The notes: generated from the sequence alone by a model not told the origin. A DNA stretch of 64,000 nt from Pseudanabaena sp. lw0831 (GCF_016584665.1 NZ_BBJB01000044.1:1-64000); one strand, 5' to 3'; positions 38,637 to 48,215 are shown, counted from the stretch's first letter. Numbers and translations are program-made.

Positions 38637-39249
38637 TGGGTCGTATCGAATTCAAGCCGATGTTATAGATATCACATTAGATGTTCCTCAAAAAGAGGAC
38701 ATCTTTTTTGTTGATACCAATATTTGGTATTGGCTAGCCTACTCAAATGCAAGTCACACAGCACAGCCATATCAACTCAATGACTATCCAGACTACATTT
38801 CTGGTGCTTTAACGAATGCTGCAACATTATGCTACTCAGAATTATTGCTTCCTGAATTAGCACATATCATTGAAACTACCGAACGAAACATTTTCAACGT
38901 TGGTCGTACACCTAAGCTAAAAGGAAAAGATTTTCGTCGGTTACATCCAAGAATCCGCATCAATATTGCAAATGAAGTAAAAGTTGTATGGGAGCAGATC
39001 AAAGGAGATGCTCAGCCTCTAGCACTATCACTTTATGAAGCAATCGCCGATCGTGCAATCAATCGCTTTGCCAGCCAGATGGTAGATGGCTATGATCTCT
39101 TTATCCTTGAAATTATGGAAAACGAAGGCATTACTAAGGTGATTACAGATGATAGTGATTATGTGACAGTCCCTAATATTCAAGTGTTTACAGCTAACTC
39201 AACAGTCTTAGGCGAAGCACGATCTCAAAATAAATTAGTCACTAGATAG
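38629..39249 (+). CDS. PIN-domain protein paired with STAS-like protein
   Basis: The 206-residue product has PIN-fold marks: EDIFFVDTNIWYWLAYSNA with the first Asp, a central CYSELLLPELAHIIE with Glu, VDGYDLFILEIMENEG with acidic residues, and ITKVITDDSDYVTVPNI at the end. It is longer than a typical VapC, with an insertion of about 60 residues (ETTERNIFNVGRTPKLKGKD...). Its ATG lies inside the end of the STAS-like gene. The pair looks like a two-gene toxin-antitoxin or defence module of a non-standard type. RNase activity is inferred from the fold. Confidence 0.78.
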   Translation: MPSGSYRIQADVIDITLDVPQKEDIFFVDTNIWYWLAYSNASHTAQPYQLNDYPDYISGALTNAATLCYSELLLPELAHIIETTERNIFNVGRTPKLKGKDFRRLHPRIRINIANEVKVVWEQIKGDAQPLALSLYEAIADRAINRFASQMVDGYDLFILEIMENEGITKVITDDSDYVTVPNIQVFTANSTVLGEARSQNKLVTR

Positions 39250-39295
39250 CTTTTTGTGTATCCGTCATTTTTACTGACTGGCAAATAATTCTGGA

Positions 39296-39982
39296 TTAAA
39301 GAGAAGTACTCAAAGGCAACTGCATTTCTAAGTTAAATATTTGGGCAAAGGTTTGCGCGATCGCAATTTTTACCTGTTCAACCCTCACATCAGGAACAAA
39401 CTGATTAAGGTTACAAACTTGGCAGTCGGTAATTCCGCAGGGCACAATGCGATCGAAACCTGATAAGTCCATATTTACGTTCAGCGCAAAGCCATGCATC
39501 GTAATCCATTGGCTGACTTTAATTCCAACTTGAGCAATTTTTTGATTTTGTCCAGATTTATTTATCCAAACGCCTGTTAACCCTTGAATGCGCTGCGAAG
39601 ATAACCCGAATTTAGCTAATACTTGAATGATTACTTCTTCAAGTTGGCGCAAGTACCAATGCAAATCATGTTGATGATAGTCAAGATTTAAAATTGGATA
39701 AGCTACCAATTGCCCGATCGCATGATGGGTAACTTCGCCACCACGCTCAATGCGATGACATTCGATATTATGGTCTTCAAGGTTAAACTTTAAGAACTCT
39801 AAACTAGAACCTTGACCCAGCGTATAAACGGCGGGATGTTCGATTAGTAATAACACATCAGGTAAATCAATTCCCTCACGTCTAGCTTGTTTGCGCTCCT
39901 CAACCAATTGCTTTTGCCACTGCCATGCACTGAGGTATGGAATCGGGCGATCGCTTTGATAAAGCAAACAAGTTCGGCGCAT
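39296..39982 (-). CDS. lipB: Octanoyl-[acyl-carrier-protein]:protein N-octanoyltransferase
   Basis: LipB moves octanoate from acyl carrier protein to lipoyl domains, the first step of protein lipoylation. The 228-residue protein has the family blocks [35 protein letters not shown] (with the substrate-binding RGG and H), [23 protein letters not shown] with the catalytic Lys, and [11 protein letters not shown] with the catalytic Cys. Length is normal. The gene stands alone on the minus strand. Confidence 0.95.
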   Translation of the reverse strand: MRRTCLLYQSDRPIPYLSAWQWQKQLVEERKQARREGIDLPDVLLLIEHPAVYTLGQGSSLEFLKFNLEDHNIECHRIERGGEVTHHAIGQLVAYPILNLDYHQHDLHWYLRQLEEVIIQVLAKFGLSSQRIQGLTGVWINKSGQNQKIAQVGIKVSQWITMHGFALNVNMDLSGFDRIVPCGITDCQVCNLNQFVPDVRVEQVKIAIAQTFAQIFNLEMQLPLSTSL

Positions 39983-40013
39983 CTCAAAATCCTGAATAAC
40001 ATCCTGAACAGCT

Positions 40014-40046
40014 AAATAAAAAGCACCTTGTCGGTGCTTTTTATTT
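40014..40046 (-). terminator. Terminator hairpin after the FecR-domain gene
   Basis: AAATAAAAAGCACC (40014-40027) pairs with 40033-40046 around TTGTC. The stem with flanking A and T tracts lies 63 bases after the FecR-domain gene and upstream of lipB. Confidence 0.8.
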
Positions 40047-40108
40047 TAAGTATAAGGTGCTCTCTAATCGCCCTATACCCTCTCGGTTTGTTAATTATGC
40101 CGAAGTAC

Positions 40109-41158
40109 TTAGAATGGTAATCTAAACCCAGGAATACTTGGAGTTGGAATACCAGGAATTGAAATTGGGAAGTTTACGCCTGGGAAAAGACCTTCAAATG
40201 AAGCTCGAACTTTGTCTATCCCAGGTATTTGACTAGTAAAGCCCTCAAATAAGTTGCCTTTAAGCAATCCCGAAAATTCATTTTCACTAAGTTTTTGGAT
40301 GATCCCTAAAGCTCCGCCAAGATCTACTTCAAGCTTTTCACCAGCCTTTAAAACAACTTCATCTGGTTGCTTCGCAGGCGATATCGGCTTCTCCATTTGA
40401 AGTATAGGTTTGTCATTAGCTGGTTGACCAGTTAATGGCTCAACAGGTTTTCCGTTCTGAGGTTTGTTTGGAGGGTTTATAGGAGGTTTTGCCGTTGGAG
40501 ATGGAACAGAAAATTGTTTAAACTTTGGAGCGGTAGTTGGAGAAGTGACGTTAGGTTTTTGAGTTGGAGGAATTGTTGGATTGGGATCGGTGGGTTTAGT
40601 TGTCGGCTTATCAGTGGGTTTAGTTTCTGGCGTGGGTTGATCATCTTCATCAATTATTGGAGTTGCGTTGCGCTTGACCACAACTTCGCCCTCTAACACT
40701 TTGACCTGTTGATTGCCTGACTCATCCACTTCTAGTAAATAAGTTGTGCCACGTACACCTGTCGTAATCGAAGAGGAGCAAGCATTAACAGCGCCATTGA
40801 TTAAAATTGTGCCTCGCTTGAGTCGAGCACATTGGCCAATACTTAGCACTGAATTAGCTGATAGCCGAGCTACAGCACCAGTATTAAACAAAAGTGCTGT
40901 TCTAGAGTTGCCCGTGCGAACTTGCTGTTGCTGTTTTGCTACATCATTGAGAGATGCTTTCTTATTTTGAATAAACACTTGATTGCCATCAAGTATCTCC
41001 TGAACGGTTGCTTGAGTTGATTGAGCAGAAGCAGGAGCCAGTTGTGGGGCAGCTAAGGCGAAAATACATACCCCTACAAAGAAAAAAGCAAGTTGCTTTT
41101 GGCGATGCTGTCTAACAAGCTTTTGTGACAATTTCTTGAAAAGGTTCCATAAATACAT
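40109..41158 (-). CDS. FecR-domain exported protein with Pro/Thr-rich linker
   Basis: The 349-residue protein has a signal peptide (hydrophobic residues about 24-45, ending ASAQS), then a FecR-like beta domain at about 48-165: VRTGNSRTALLFNTGAVARL, GTILINGAVNAC, TTGVRGTTYLLEV, VKVLEGEVVV. A Pro/Thr/Lys-rich low-complexity linker follows to about residue 265, and a short C-terminal region with IPGIPTPSIPGF repeats ends it. Such FecR proteins are frequent in cyanobacteria near CHASE2 proteins and are thought to act in the cell envelope. There is no sigma factor next to it, so it is not a classical FecIR system. Confidence 0.82.
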   Translation of the reverse strand: MYLWNLFKKLSQKLVRQHRQKQLAFFFVGVCIFALAAPQLAPASAQSTQATVQEILDGNQVFIQNKKASLNDVAKQQQQVRTGNSRTALLFNTGAVARLSANSVLSIGQCARLKRGTILINGAVNACSSSITTGVRGTTYLLEVDESGNQQVKVLEGEVVVKRNATPIIDEDDQPTPETKPTDKPTTKPTDPNPTIPPTQKPNVTSPTTAPKFKQFSVPSPTAKPPINPPNKPQNGKPVEPLTGQPANDKPILQMEKPISPAKQPDEVVLKAGEKLEVDLGGALGIIQKLSENEFSGLLKGNLFEGFTSQIPGIDKVRASFEGLFPGVNFPISIPGIPTPSIPGFRLPF

Positions 41159-41255
41159 ATGTGATTGTTCTCCCTAATTGAGCATGAGAAAGGGTTTAAT
41201 AAATTCAAGGCTGCGTCCCAATTTCCCGATCGCTAATCGAAAAGACAGTTACATT

Positions 41256-42032
41256 ATGCAAAAGGTTTCATTGCCGTCTCAGATACTTCCTGAAACTGTG
41301 GCGATCGCTACAAATCAAGTGAGCTATCAAACTAAATTTCGCACACTTTTGATGGATATTTCTGTCGAGATCGCCAAAGGAAGCAAAACTGCGTTAATTG
41401 GCGCAACGGGATCGGGGAAAACGACATTTTTGCGTCTGCTCAATCGTTTAACCGATCCATCGGTGGGGACGATTTTCTTGAATGGCAAAAATATTCAAGA
41501 CATGCCAATTCAAACTTTGCGGAGGCGAGTGTTGCTGGTTCCACAGGAGCCGAGTTTATTAGGAATGACGGTTACCGAAGCGATCGCCTATCCTTTAAAG
41601 CTGCAAAATTTCACTCAGACTGAAATTGACGCGCGATCGCAAAAATGGCTAGACAAATTGCAGCTTGATCCCAAATTACTAAATCGCACAGAGCTAGAGT
41701 TATCGCTTGGGCAAAGGCAATGGGTAGCGATCGCCAGAGCCTTAGTCATGGAGCCAGAAATACTATTACTAGATGAGCCTACATCAGCTTTAGATCGCGG
41801 CTTATCGCATTTATTACTAGATGTTTTAACTGAGTTAACCCAATTACCGCAACCTGTAACGGTGGTGATGATCAATCATCAGCTTGATTTAGTTCAAACA
41901 TGGTGCGATCGCCTAATTTGTTTACACAAAGGTCAGCTAGTCCAAGATGCGATCGCTAGTCTTGTTAATTGGCAGGATATTGATAATTTGTTGAGGCGCG
42001 ATTCTAGTGCGTCGCAAAGCGATGAATTCTAA
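41256..42032 (+). CDS. Orphan ABC transporter ATP-binding protein (FetA-like)
   Basis: This 258-residue ATPase has Walker A GATGSGKTT, Q-loop LLVPQEPSLL, signature LSLGQRQWVAIARAL (LSLGQ replacing LSGGQ), Walker B ILLLDEPTSALD and the H-loop INHQLD. It most resembles small ABC ATPases of the FetA/YbbL or phosphate-import type. I start at ATG 41256; TTG 41178 and ATG 41184 would extend it with residues lacking domain character. No permease gene (such as fetB) is adjacent, so its partner is elsewhere. A short terminator hairpin follows. Confidence 0.82.
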   Translation: MQKVSLPSQILPETVAIATNQVSYQTKFRTLLMDISVEIAKGSKTALIGATGSGKTTFLRLLNRLTDPSVGTIFLNGKNIQDMPIQTLRRRVLLVPQEPSLLGMTVTEAIAYPLKLQNFTQTEIDARSQKWLDKLQLDPKLLNRTELELSLGQRQWVAIARALVMEPEILLLDEPTSALDRGLSHLLLDVLTELTQLPQPVTVVMINHQLDLVQTWCDRLICLHKGQLVQDAIASLVNWQDIDNLLRRDSSASQSDEF

Positions 42033-42035
42033 GAA

Positions 42036-42062
42036 AAGGGCGCGAAGCGCCACTTTTTTTGT
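42036..42062. terminator. Short hairpin between ABC gene and diguanylate cyclase gene
   Basis: GGCGC (42039-42043), loop GAA and GCGCC (42047-42051) with A and T tracts form a terminator between convergent genes. Apex GCGAAGC. Confidence 0.75.
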
Positions 42063-43070
42063 TTAGCCAATTTGATAAGTTTGATTTCTGCCTAGCTCTT
42101 TCGCTCGATATAGCGCATAGTCGGCAGCCGTAAGTAACACTGAAGGGTGGGAATCGGTCACAGGAACCAAAGAAGTTACTCCCATACTTAGGGTCACAAG
42201 CTGACTAACAGCTGAATCTTCGTGGGGAATCGCTAACTCTTGTAAGCCCTGCCGAATAACCTCAGCAATTGCGATAGAGCCTTCTATGTCAGTATTCGGC
42301 AACACCAGCACAAATTCCTCGCCGCCATAACGCGCTACCAAATCCGCAGGACGATTTACAGATTGCTTGATCAAAAGTGAAACTTTGCGTAGACAATCAT
42401 CCCCAGCCACATGCCCATAAGTGTCGTTATAGTTTTTAAAAAAATCAATGTCACACATGATCAAAGATAACGGCAAACGCTCTCTTGCTAGTCTCTGCCA
42501 CTCTTGCTCTAAATACTCATCAAAGCAGCGGCGATTAGCAAGCTGAGTTAAACCATCTAAATTAACCAATCGCCCTAATTTTTCATTAGCCTCTTGCAGT
42601 AAGGTTTCTGCAATAATCCGACTATTAATTTCTTGCTTGAGTCGTTCATTTTGTTCTTGTAGCTGTCTTTGTAATCTTCGCAATGTAAGCTGATTCTCGA
42701 CTCGGGCAAGTACTTCCGCAATTTGAAATGGCTTAGTAATATAGTCAACGCCGCCCACTGCAAATGCTTGTACTTTGTCTAAAACTTCGTCCCGTGCACT
42801 AATAAAAATTACGGGAATATCACGGGTGCGATCACTAGATTTTAATTGTTCACAGACCTGAAACCCATTCATATTGGGCATATTAATATCTAAAACTACC
42901 AAGTCAGGCATTTCAGTCTGTGCGGCTGAAACTGCCTTTAAGCTATCACTTATACCAATTACTTCATAACCCCTACGTGTCAACATAGTTATTAGTAAAT
43001 GTAAGTTAGGCTGCGTATCATCTATAACTAGGACGTACTCTTTTTTAGGTGAGGCTTCAGGCAGTTGCAT
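42063..43070 (-). CDS. Response regulator diguanylate cyclase (REC-GGDEF)
   Basis: The 335-residue protein has a receiver domain (about residues 11-130; acid pocket VIDDTQ, phosphoacceptor Asp in LVVLDINMPNMNG, and ITKPF), a coiled-coil linker, and a GGDEF domain with the active GGEEF motif. RPAD lies five residues before GGEEF, which fits the RxxD inhibitory site for product feedback. It should make cyclic di-GMP when phosphorylated. I start at ATG 43070, preceded by TAGGA; a TTG at 43100 is possible. No kinase is adjacent. Confidence 0.92.
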   Translation of the reverse strand: MQLPEASPKKEYVLVIDDTQPNLHLLITMLTRRGYEVIGISDSLKAVSAAQTEMPDLVVLDINMPNMNGFQVCEQLKSSDRTRDIPVIFISARDEVLDKVQAFAVGGVDYITKPFQIAEVLARVENQLTLRRLQRQLQEQNERLKQEINSRIIAETLLQEANEKLGRLVNLDGLTQLANRRCFDEYLEQEWQRLARERLPLSLIMCDIDFFKNYNDTYGHVAGDDCLRKVSLLIKQSVNRPADLVARYGGEEFVLVLPNTDIEGSIAIAEVIRQGLQELAIPHEDSAVSQLVTLSMGVTSLVPVTDSHPSVLLTAADYALYRAKELGRNQTYQIG

Positions 43071-43208
43071 TTTCCTATCTTCAGACCGTTGTGAACTCAA
43101 GTATTAAAATTTATTGCTCTATAGTATGGGTTTTCAGAGCCTAATCACTCCATATCTCAAAGATATCCGAAACATTGCTTACTGCACTGCTTATCTAAGC
43201 ATAACTGT

Positions 43209-43351
43209 AATGGCAATTCTCATTGTAAAAATCGGTTTCAATATGGATTGGGCTGGTCTTTGATTTTATAGGTATCGCCACGTTAAACCCAAAGATGAAA
43301 GGCGGCGCTCCGCGCCGCCTTTCATCTTTGGGTTTCTAGCAATTGCCATAT
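43209..43351. repeat. Nested inverted-repeat element in the divergent gap before ccmO
   Basis: Outer inverted repeats ATGGCAATT (43209-43217) and AATTGCCAT (43343-43351) enclose a perfect palindrome with 24-bp arms (43285-43308 and 43312-43335, loop TCC, apex GC-TCC-GC). A GCAATTCTCATT word at the left recurs at 57946. It lies upstream of both flanking genes, so it is not placed as a terminator. Confidence 0.88.
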
Positions 43352-43422
43352 CAGTTAAGATACAGAGTAGTGTTGATTGCTTTAGGCTTCATCATAAATT
43401 TTTTTAATCATTGTGTTAGCTA

Positions 43423-44169
43423 ATGTCTAGTAGTGAATCTCAAAGAATCGATCTCTCAGGAAGTGCTTTGGGAATGGTTTCAACTATTAGTTTCCCTGCG
43501 ATCGTGGGAACTGCTGACATGATGCTCAAATCGGCAACTGTGAGACTGGTCGGATATGAAAAAGTTGGTAATGGCTTTTGTACGGCGATCGTGCGCGGTC
43601 AGATTACTGATGTCCGCATGGCAGTTGAGGCTGGTGCAGAAACTGCGAGAGAATTTGGACAATTAGTCTCCACGATTGTGATTGCCCGGCCCTATCCCAA
43701 TTTAGAGGCGATTTTGCCAATTAGCACCCGCCTTAGTCAGTTAACCGATGGGCGCTATAGCCGTCTGAGCAATCAGGCGATCGGGTTGCTAGAAACACGC
43801 GGATTCCCAGCGATGGTGGGAGCTGCCGACATGATGTTGAAGTCAGCAGATGTGCATCTAGCAGGCTATGAAACGATCGGCGCAGGACTATGTACAGCAA
43901 TTATTCGCGGTAACGTCGCTGATGTAGCGATCGCGATTGAGGCTGGAATGTATGAAGCCGAGCGCATTGGCGAGTTTCATACATTGATGATTATTCCTCG
44001 TCCTCTTGACGATCTCGAAGAAACCTTGCCGACTTCAGAATATTGGATCGAATCACCAATACCTGTAAATATTCCGATGATTGCTTTACAGGAACAAGAA
44101 AGAGAATTAGTACAATTACCTAATCTAGAGATTGCCGAAGGAGAAACTATTTCGATCGGCGATCGCTAA
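43423..44169 (+). CDS. ccmO: Carboxysome shell protein CcmO (tandem BMC domains)
   Basis: The 248-residue protein has two bacterial microcompartment domains, near residues 20-105 (FPAIVGTADMMLKSATVRLVG) and 120-205 (GFPAMVGAADMMLKSADVHLAG), joined by a short linker, with an acidic C-terminal tail. It forms part of the beta-carboxysome shell, probably at edges between facets. It is the first gene of the carboxysome cluster, but 563 bases separate it from ccmK, so it may have its own transcript. Length and motifs are normal. Confidence 0.93.
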   Translation: MSSSESQRIDLSGSALGMVSTISFPAIVGTADMMLKSATVRLVGYEKVGNGFCTAIVRGQITDVRMAVEAGAETAREFGQLVSTIVIARPYPNLEAILPISTRLSQLTDGRYSRLSNQAIGLLETRGFPAMVGAADMMLKSADVHLAGYETIGAGLCTAIIRGNVADVAIAIEAGMYEAERIGEFHTLMIIPRPLDDLEETLPTSEYWIESPIPVNIPMIALQEQERELVQLPNLEIAEGETISIGDR

Positions 44170-44732
44170 CCGCTGACAAAAATAAATTATTGATTTATTG
44201 CTATTTGTTTTAGTGCTTAATGCTTGATTGCAAAATATTACAGCAAGTGAAGTTGCAGCCTGAACTACTCCCTTGTCAAGGGAATAAGCCCAGATTATAT
44301 CCACTATTTAGATTTATCATGACGGCTTATATTGTCAAATGTACCGCCACTCGTTATCGTAGATATAAAGATAGAGTTGAATATATTAATATTATTCAGT
44401 TTCTCTGATTATTCAGATTTAGAGAGGCTATGTCTGTAGTAATAAATACTTATATATTATTTTTTTAATAACTATTTAAGTAATAAATTACAACAACAAG
44501 TCAAAAAATATCTGTAAATTAGCTGCGAATAGCTACCTCCAAAAAAGTAGCTTCAAAAGTGCGCCAATCGTCATCTCATTTTTATTTTGTATTAAAAATT
44601 TGAAATTTGATGTTTCAAGCGAACCGATCGTAGCTAAGATCAATAGTTGCGCTCGTGCATCTACATCTTTTGATAGATACAACCGCGAGAACTTCAGTTT
44701 TTTAGAGAGTCGTAAGGATACTGGCTTAAATT
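44170..44732. other. Gap between ccmO and the first ccmK
   Basis: This A/T-rich 563-base region shows no convincing gene. A plus-strand frame at 44220-44408 has no coding character. It probably carries a promoter for the ccmKKLMN genes; no specific CcmR-type operator could be picked out by eye. Confidence 0.45.
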
Positions 44733-45041
44733 ATGCCGATCGCTATTGGAATGATCGAGACTAGAGGCTTCCCCGCAATTGTAGAAGCGGCTGATGCCAT
44801 GGTCAAAGCTGCTCGTGTCACCCTTGTGGGTTACGAGAAAATTGGTAGTGGACGAGTAACTGTCATCATCAGAGGTGATATCTCTGAGGTGAAAGCATCC
44901 ATTGCTGCTGGTGTTGAAGGTGCAAATCGGGTTAATGGGGGCGAAGTTGTTTCGACTCACACCATTGCTCGACCACACGAAAACCTAGAATATGTACTAC
45001 CTATTCGCTATACGCGAGAAGTAGAACAATTTGCTTTTTAG
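44733..45041 (+). CDS. ccmK: Carboxysome shell hexamer protein CcmK (first copy)
   Basis: The 102-residue single BMC-domain protein builds the hexagonal tiles of the beta-carboxysome facets. It reads [39 protein letters not shown] (pore region with KIGSG) and [16 protein letters not shown], as in major CcmK1/CcmK2 proteins. AAGGA lies upstream of the ATG. It lacks the C-terminal extension of the second copy. The two copies differ at many third positions and some residues, so they are not a recent duplication. Confidence 0.95.
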   Translation: MPIAIGMIETRGFPAIVEAADAMVKAARVTLVGYEKIGSGRVTVIIRGDISEVKASIAAGVEGANRVNGGEVVSTHTIARPHENLEYVLPIRYTREVEQFAF

Positions 45042-45156
45042 ACTTGTTTTATTTGATTGCTTTTACTGATTGTCTCAAAAAGACTTTCAAAAAAAAGTAT
45101 CGAAAGACTAAATTTTCATTAATTTCATTATTTATTTTTCTAGGAGAACATGAATT

Positions 45157-45498
45157 ATGGCGATCGCAGTTGGAATGATTGAAACCCTTGGTTTCCCTGC
45201 CGTTGTAGAAGCAGCAGATGCCATGGTCAAGGCAGCTCGCGTAACCTTAGTTGGATACGAAAAGATCGGTAGTGGTCGCGTCACCGTGATCGTTCGGGGC
45301 GATGTATCCGAAGTACAAGCTTCAGTAGCCGCAGGTACTGAATCCGTCAAACGTGTAAACGGCGGACAAGTACTTTCCACACATATCATTGCGCGTCCTC
45401 ACGAAAACCTTGAGTATGTTCTACCTATTCGCTACACCGAAGAAGTTGAGCAGTTCCGTGACAATGTCAACTCCATCCGTCCTATGAACCGTCCATAG
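45157..45498 (+). CDS. ccmK: Carboxysome shell hexamer protein CcmK (second copy)
   Basis: The 113-residue BMC protein is very like the first CcmK but has a longer tail ([12 protein letters not shown]), as in CcmK1-type proteins where the tail lies on the shell surface. The pore motif KIGSG is kept. The start is ATG 45157 with AGGAGA upstream; another ATG at 45150 is out of frame. Two near-identical shell paralogues can form mixed or layered facets. Confidence 0.95.
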   Translation: MAIAVGMIETLGFPAVVEAADAMVKAARVTLVGYEKIGSGRVTVIVRGDVSEVQASVAAGTESVKRVNGGQVLSTHIIARPHENLEYVLPIRYTEEVEQFRDNVNSIRPMNRP

Positions 45499-45616
45499 TT
45501 AGGACTTAACTAGCGCGATCGCCTTTCGCTTTGCCTTTCACTTTTGGTTTAGTGTGCCGATTTAGTTTAGCGATCCACTTGTTTGCTTTCGCATCTGTCC
45601 ACGTACTTATAACAAT

Positions 45617-45925
45617 ATGCAAATCGCTAAGGTTTACGGTACGGTCGTCAGTACCTACAAAGAGTCAAATTTGTCTGGGACTAAGTTTCTGCTTTTGCAA
45701 CTTGTTGATCTGCAAGGGCAGCTACTCCCAGATTATGAAGTTGCCACTGATACAGTTGGTGCTGGCGTAGATGAGTGGGTGCTATTTACCCGTGGTAGTG
45801 GCGCAAGACAGGTGCGAGACAGTGAAAACCGTCCGATTGATGCGGCAGTAATCGCCATTATCGACACAGTTAGCCTGAGCGATCGCACTCTCTACAGCAA
45901 AAAATACAGCGAGAGAATGCAATAG
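45617..45925 (+). CDS. ccmL: Carboxysome shell vertex protein CcmL
   Basis: The 102-residue protein forms pentamers that close the twelve vertices of the carboxysome shell. It matches the EutN/CcmL family: MQIAKVYGTVVSTYKESNLSG..., LLQLVDLQGQ, VGAGVDEWVLFTRGSGAR and the C-terminal AAVIAIIDTVSL. Length is typical. It lies 118 bases after the second ccmK and 195 before ccmM. Confidence 0.95.
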   Translation: MQIAKVYGTVVSTYKESNLSGTKFLLLQLVDLQGQLLPDYEVATDTVGAGVDEWVLFTRGSGARQVRDSENRPIDAAVIAIIDTVSLSDRTLYSKKYSERMQ

Positions 45926-46120
45926 CGACATTTATTAATTATTTGTTAATAATTATTTGTCGCTGATATTTATCTCTAAGTACTTGGCAATCAGCGCTAG
46001 TAAACAATAGTTCTCCGACGTTGTAGCTTAAGTTGTTATTTGGAGGAGCGCTTTTAAGTTCTTATACTCTCGATTTTTGACAATCAAGATATAGGTAAAT
46101 CTTAAAAGTGCAGTTTCACT

Positions 46121-48154
46121 ATGGTAGTTCGTATCTTTGCTGCCCCCCCTACACCTTGGTCTAGGAATTTGGCAGAACCCCAAATCGATCCATCCGCCTA
46201 CGTTCATTCTTTTTCCAATCTGATTGGCGACGTTTACATCGGCGCTAATGTTTTGATTTCCCCTGGTACATCGATTCGTGCCGATGAGGGTAATCCTTTT
46301 CATATTGGCAATAGTACGAACGTCCAAGATGGAGTAGTTATTCATGGCTTAGAAAAAGGTCGTGTGGCTGGCGACGACGGCAAAGAATATTCCGTCTGGA
46401 TTGGTGATAGCACCTCAATCACGCACATGGCTCTAATCCATGGGCCAGCTTTTGTTGGCAATAATTGCTTTATCGGGTTCCGCTCGACGGTATTTAATGC
46501 GCGAGTCGGAGACGGCTGCATTATTTCCTTACATGCTCTAGTCCAAGATGTAGAAATTCCTGCGGGTAAATATGTTCCTTCTGGTGCAGTGATTACAACG
46601 CAGCAACAAGCAGATCTGCTACCAAATGTGCGGGAGTCAGACCAAAAATTTGCGAGTCATGTTGTCGGTATCAACGAGTCCTTGAGGCAGGGTTATCGCT
46701 GTGCTGCTGATATTGCCTGCATTACACCGATTCGCCAAAAACAACAGAACTCGCCACAACCAAGCGCTAGCGTTAGTACACAAATTAATACGCAAGATTT
46801 TAACCAGACAAATCAGACCAAGATAAATTTTACAAGCACAAATACAAACGCACAGAGGAACGAACCTATGAATGGGGATTTAGCGCAGCAAATACGACAA
46901 CTTTTAGGTCAGGGCTACCATGTAGCAGTTGAGTACGCAGATGTACGTCGCTTCCGCAGTGGATCTTGGCAATCTCATGCTATTCCACATACATCTGAAG
47001 CTACAACAGTAATTACCGCTGTACAAGCTGCTTTAGTTGAAAATGAAGGCGAATATGTCCGCTTAGTTGCGGTTGATCCCAAAGCAAAGCGACGTGTTTC
47101 AGAAACTATTATTCAGCGCCCCAGTGATAAGCCTGCGGTAATCAGTAATGCAACATCCAGTAATGGATCTAGCAATGGCTATAGCGCATCCAAAGCAACC
47201 TCGAATGGTGCTGCCAGTGCTGATATTTCAGGTCAAGTGAGACAATTGCTTGCTCAAGGCTATCGCATCAGTACTGAGTATGCTGATGCACGTCGTTTCC
47301 GTTCCGCAGCATGGATGACTGGCCCGGCGATCGATGCATCCAACGAATCTACAGTGATTGCTGCATTAAATACTATTCTTGCTGAGCATGAAGGAGAATA
47401 TGTCCGCTTGGTTGGTGTCGATCCTAAGGCAAAGCGCCGCGTTCTTGAAGTCATCATTCAACGTGCTGATAGCCAAGCTGTGAGTATTCAATCTAATGGA
47501 AATGGCACAGCGAGTTATAGTGCTCCTCGTGCCACCAATGGTAAGGGTGTTGCTAATGACTTATCAACAACAGTGAGTCAGCTTTTGGCTCAAGGTCATC
47601 GCATTAGTGTTGAACATGCTGATGAGCGTCATTTTCGTACAACTTCTTGGCAGACTCTGCCTGCCATTACAGCTAAACATGCACCAGCAGCGATCGCTGC
47701 TTTAGAAAATTACATTGCTGAATATAGTGATGAATATGTCCGTCTAGTTGGTGTTGATGTTAAAGCAAAACGCCGCGTTGTTGAATTGTTAGTACATCGC
47801 CCAGGCGGTCAATCGATTACCGCAACTCGCACGGCGGTTAAAGTTAGCAACTCTAGCAATAGTTCTTATGGTGGTGGCAGTGCCGGAAAGATTAGCGCTG
47901 ACATGATGTCGCGTATTCGTCAACTTTTGTCTCAGGGCTATCGTATTGGTACTGAACATGCCGATGAGCGTCATTTCCGCACTAGCTCTTGGTTTAGCTG
48001 CTCACCGATCGCAGCATCGAATGAGTCTGAAGTAATTCGGGCTTTGGAGGCTTGCTTGGCTGAGCATGGTGATGAATATGTACGTTTGCTTGGCATTGAC
48101 ACCAAGGCAAAGCGTCGCGTATTTGAAGGCATTATTCACCGCCCTGCGAAATAG
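46121..48154 (+). CDS. ccmM: Carboxysome scaffold CcmM with gamma-carbonic anhydrase and four RbcS-like modules
   Basis: CcmM clusters Rubisco inside the carboxysome and links it to CcmN. The N-terminal 210 residues form a left-handed beta-helix gamma-carbonic anhydrase with histidine sites ([22 protein letters not shown]). Its end, CAADIAC, has two cysteines six apart like the pair that activates some CcmM enzymes. Four Rubisco small-subunit-like modules follow (near 46868, 47216, 47556 and 47895), each with FR(S/T) xxW and EYVRLxxxDxKAKRRV. Only the fourth has the Cys pair (FSCS, EACLAEH). An internal ATG at 46868 preceded by AGAGGA could give the short CcmM form (428 residues). Confidence 0.95.
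   Translation: MVVRIFAAPPTPWSRNLAEPQIDPSAYVHSFSNLIGDVYIGANVLISPGTSIRADEGNPFHIGNSTNVQDGVVIHGLEKGRVAGDDGKEYSVWIGDSTSITHMALIHGPAFVGNNCFIGFRSTVFNARVGDGCIISLHALVQDVEIPAGKYVPSGAVITTQQQADLLPNVRESDQKFASHVVGINESLRQGYRCAADIACITPIRQKQQNSPQPSASVSTQINTQDFNQTNQTKINFTSTNTNAQRNEPMNGDLAQQIRQLLGQGYHVAVEYADVRRFRSGSWQSHAIPHTSEATTVITAVQAALVENEGEYVRLVAVDPKAKRRVSETIIQRPSDKPAVISNATSSNGSSNGYSASKATSNGAASADISGQVRQLLAQGYRISTEYADARRFRSAAWMTGPAIDASNESTVIAALNTILAEHEGEYVRLVGVDPKAKRRVLEVIIQRADSQAVSIQSNGNGTASYSAPRATNGKGVANDLSTTVSQLLAQGHRISVEHADERHFRTTSWQTLPAITAKHAPAAIAALENYIAEYSDEYVRLVGVDVKAKRRVVELLVHRPGGQSITATRTAVKVSNSSNSSYGGGSAGKISADMMSRIRQLLSQGYRIGTEHADERHFRTSSWFSCSPIAASNESEVIRALEACLAEHGDEYVRLLGIDTKAKRRVFEGIIHRPAK
46854..46870 (+). 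promoter_or_regulatory. Internal ribosome binding site and start for short CcmM
   Basis: AGAGGA (46854-46859) lies 8 bases before ATG 46868, in the ccmM frame and exactly at the start of the first small-subunit-like module ([13 protein letters not shown]). In Synechococcus PCC 7942 a short CcmM (M35) comes from an internal start; this is the matching place here. Confidence 0.75.
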
Positions 48155-48161
48155 CGTGTTT

Positions 48162-48188
48162 AGAGAACCTCGCTTTGCGAGGTTCTCT
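48162..48188 (+). terminator. Hairpin between ccmM and ccmN
   Basis: AGAGAACCTCGC (48162-48173) pairs perfectly with 48177-48188 around TTT (apex GC-TTT-GC). It is followed by only a short T run, so it may reduce rather than stop transcription into ccmN. Confidence 0.8.
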
Positions 48189-48215
48189 GTTTTATGAATT
48201 AGAGAATAAAAGATC

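Noticed and set aside
37258-39249. Idea of a single three-gene defence operon (HEPN, STAS-like, PIN)
   Set aside because: The HEPN-like gene is on the opposite strand and diverges from the pair, so it is not one transcript. I kept the two-gene pair as the module and the HEPN gene as a neighbour only.
41178-41255. Longer start for the ABC ATPase (TTG 41178 or ATG 41184)
   Set aside because: The added residues have no domain character and the nucleotide-binding domain fits the ATG at 41256.
44220-44408. Plus-strand frame of 62 codons between ccmO and ccmK
   Set aside because: The start has no Shine-Dalgarno sequence and the residues show no coding character. The gap is more likely promoter and leader DNA.
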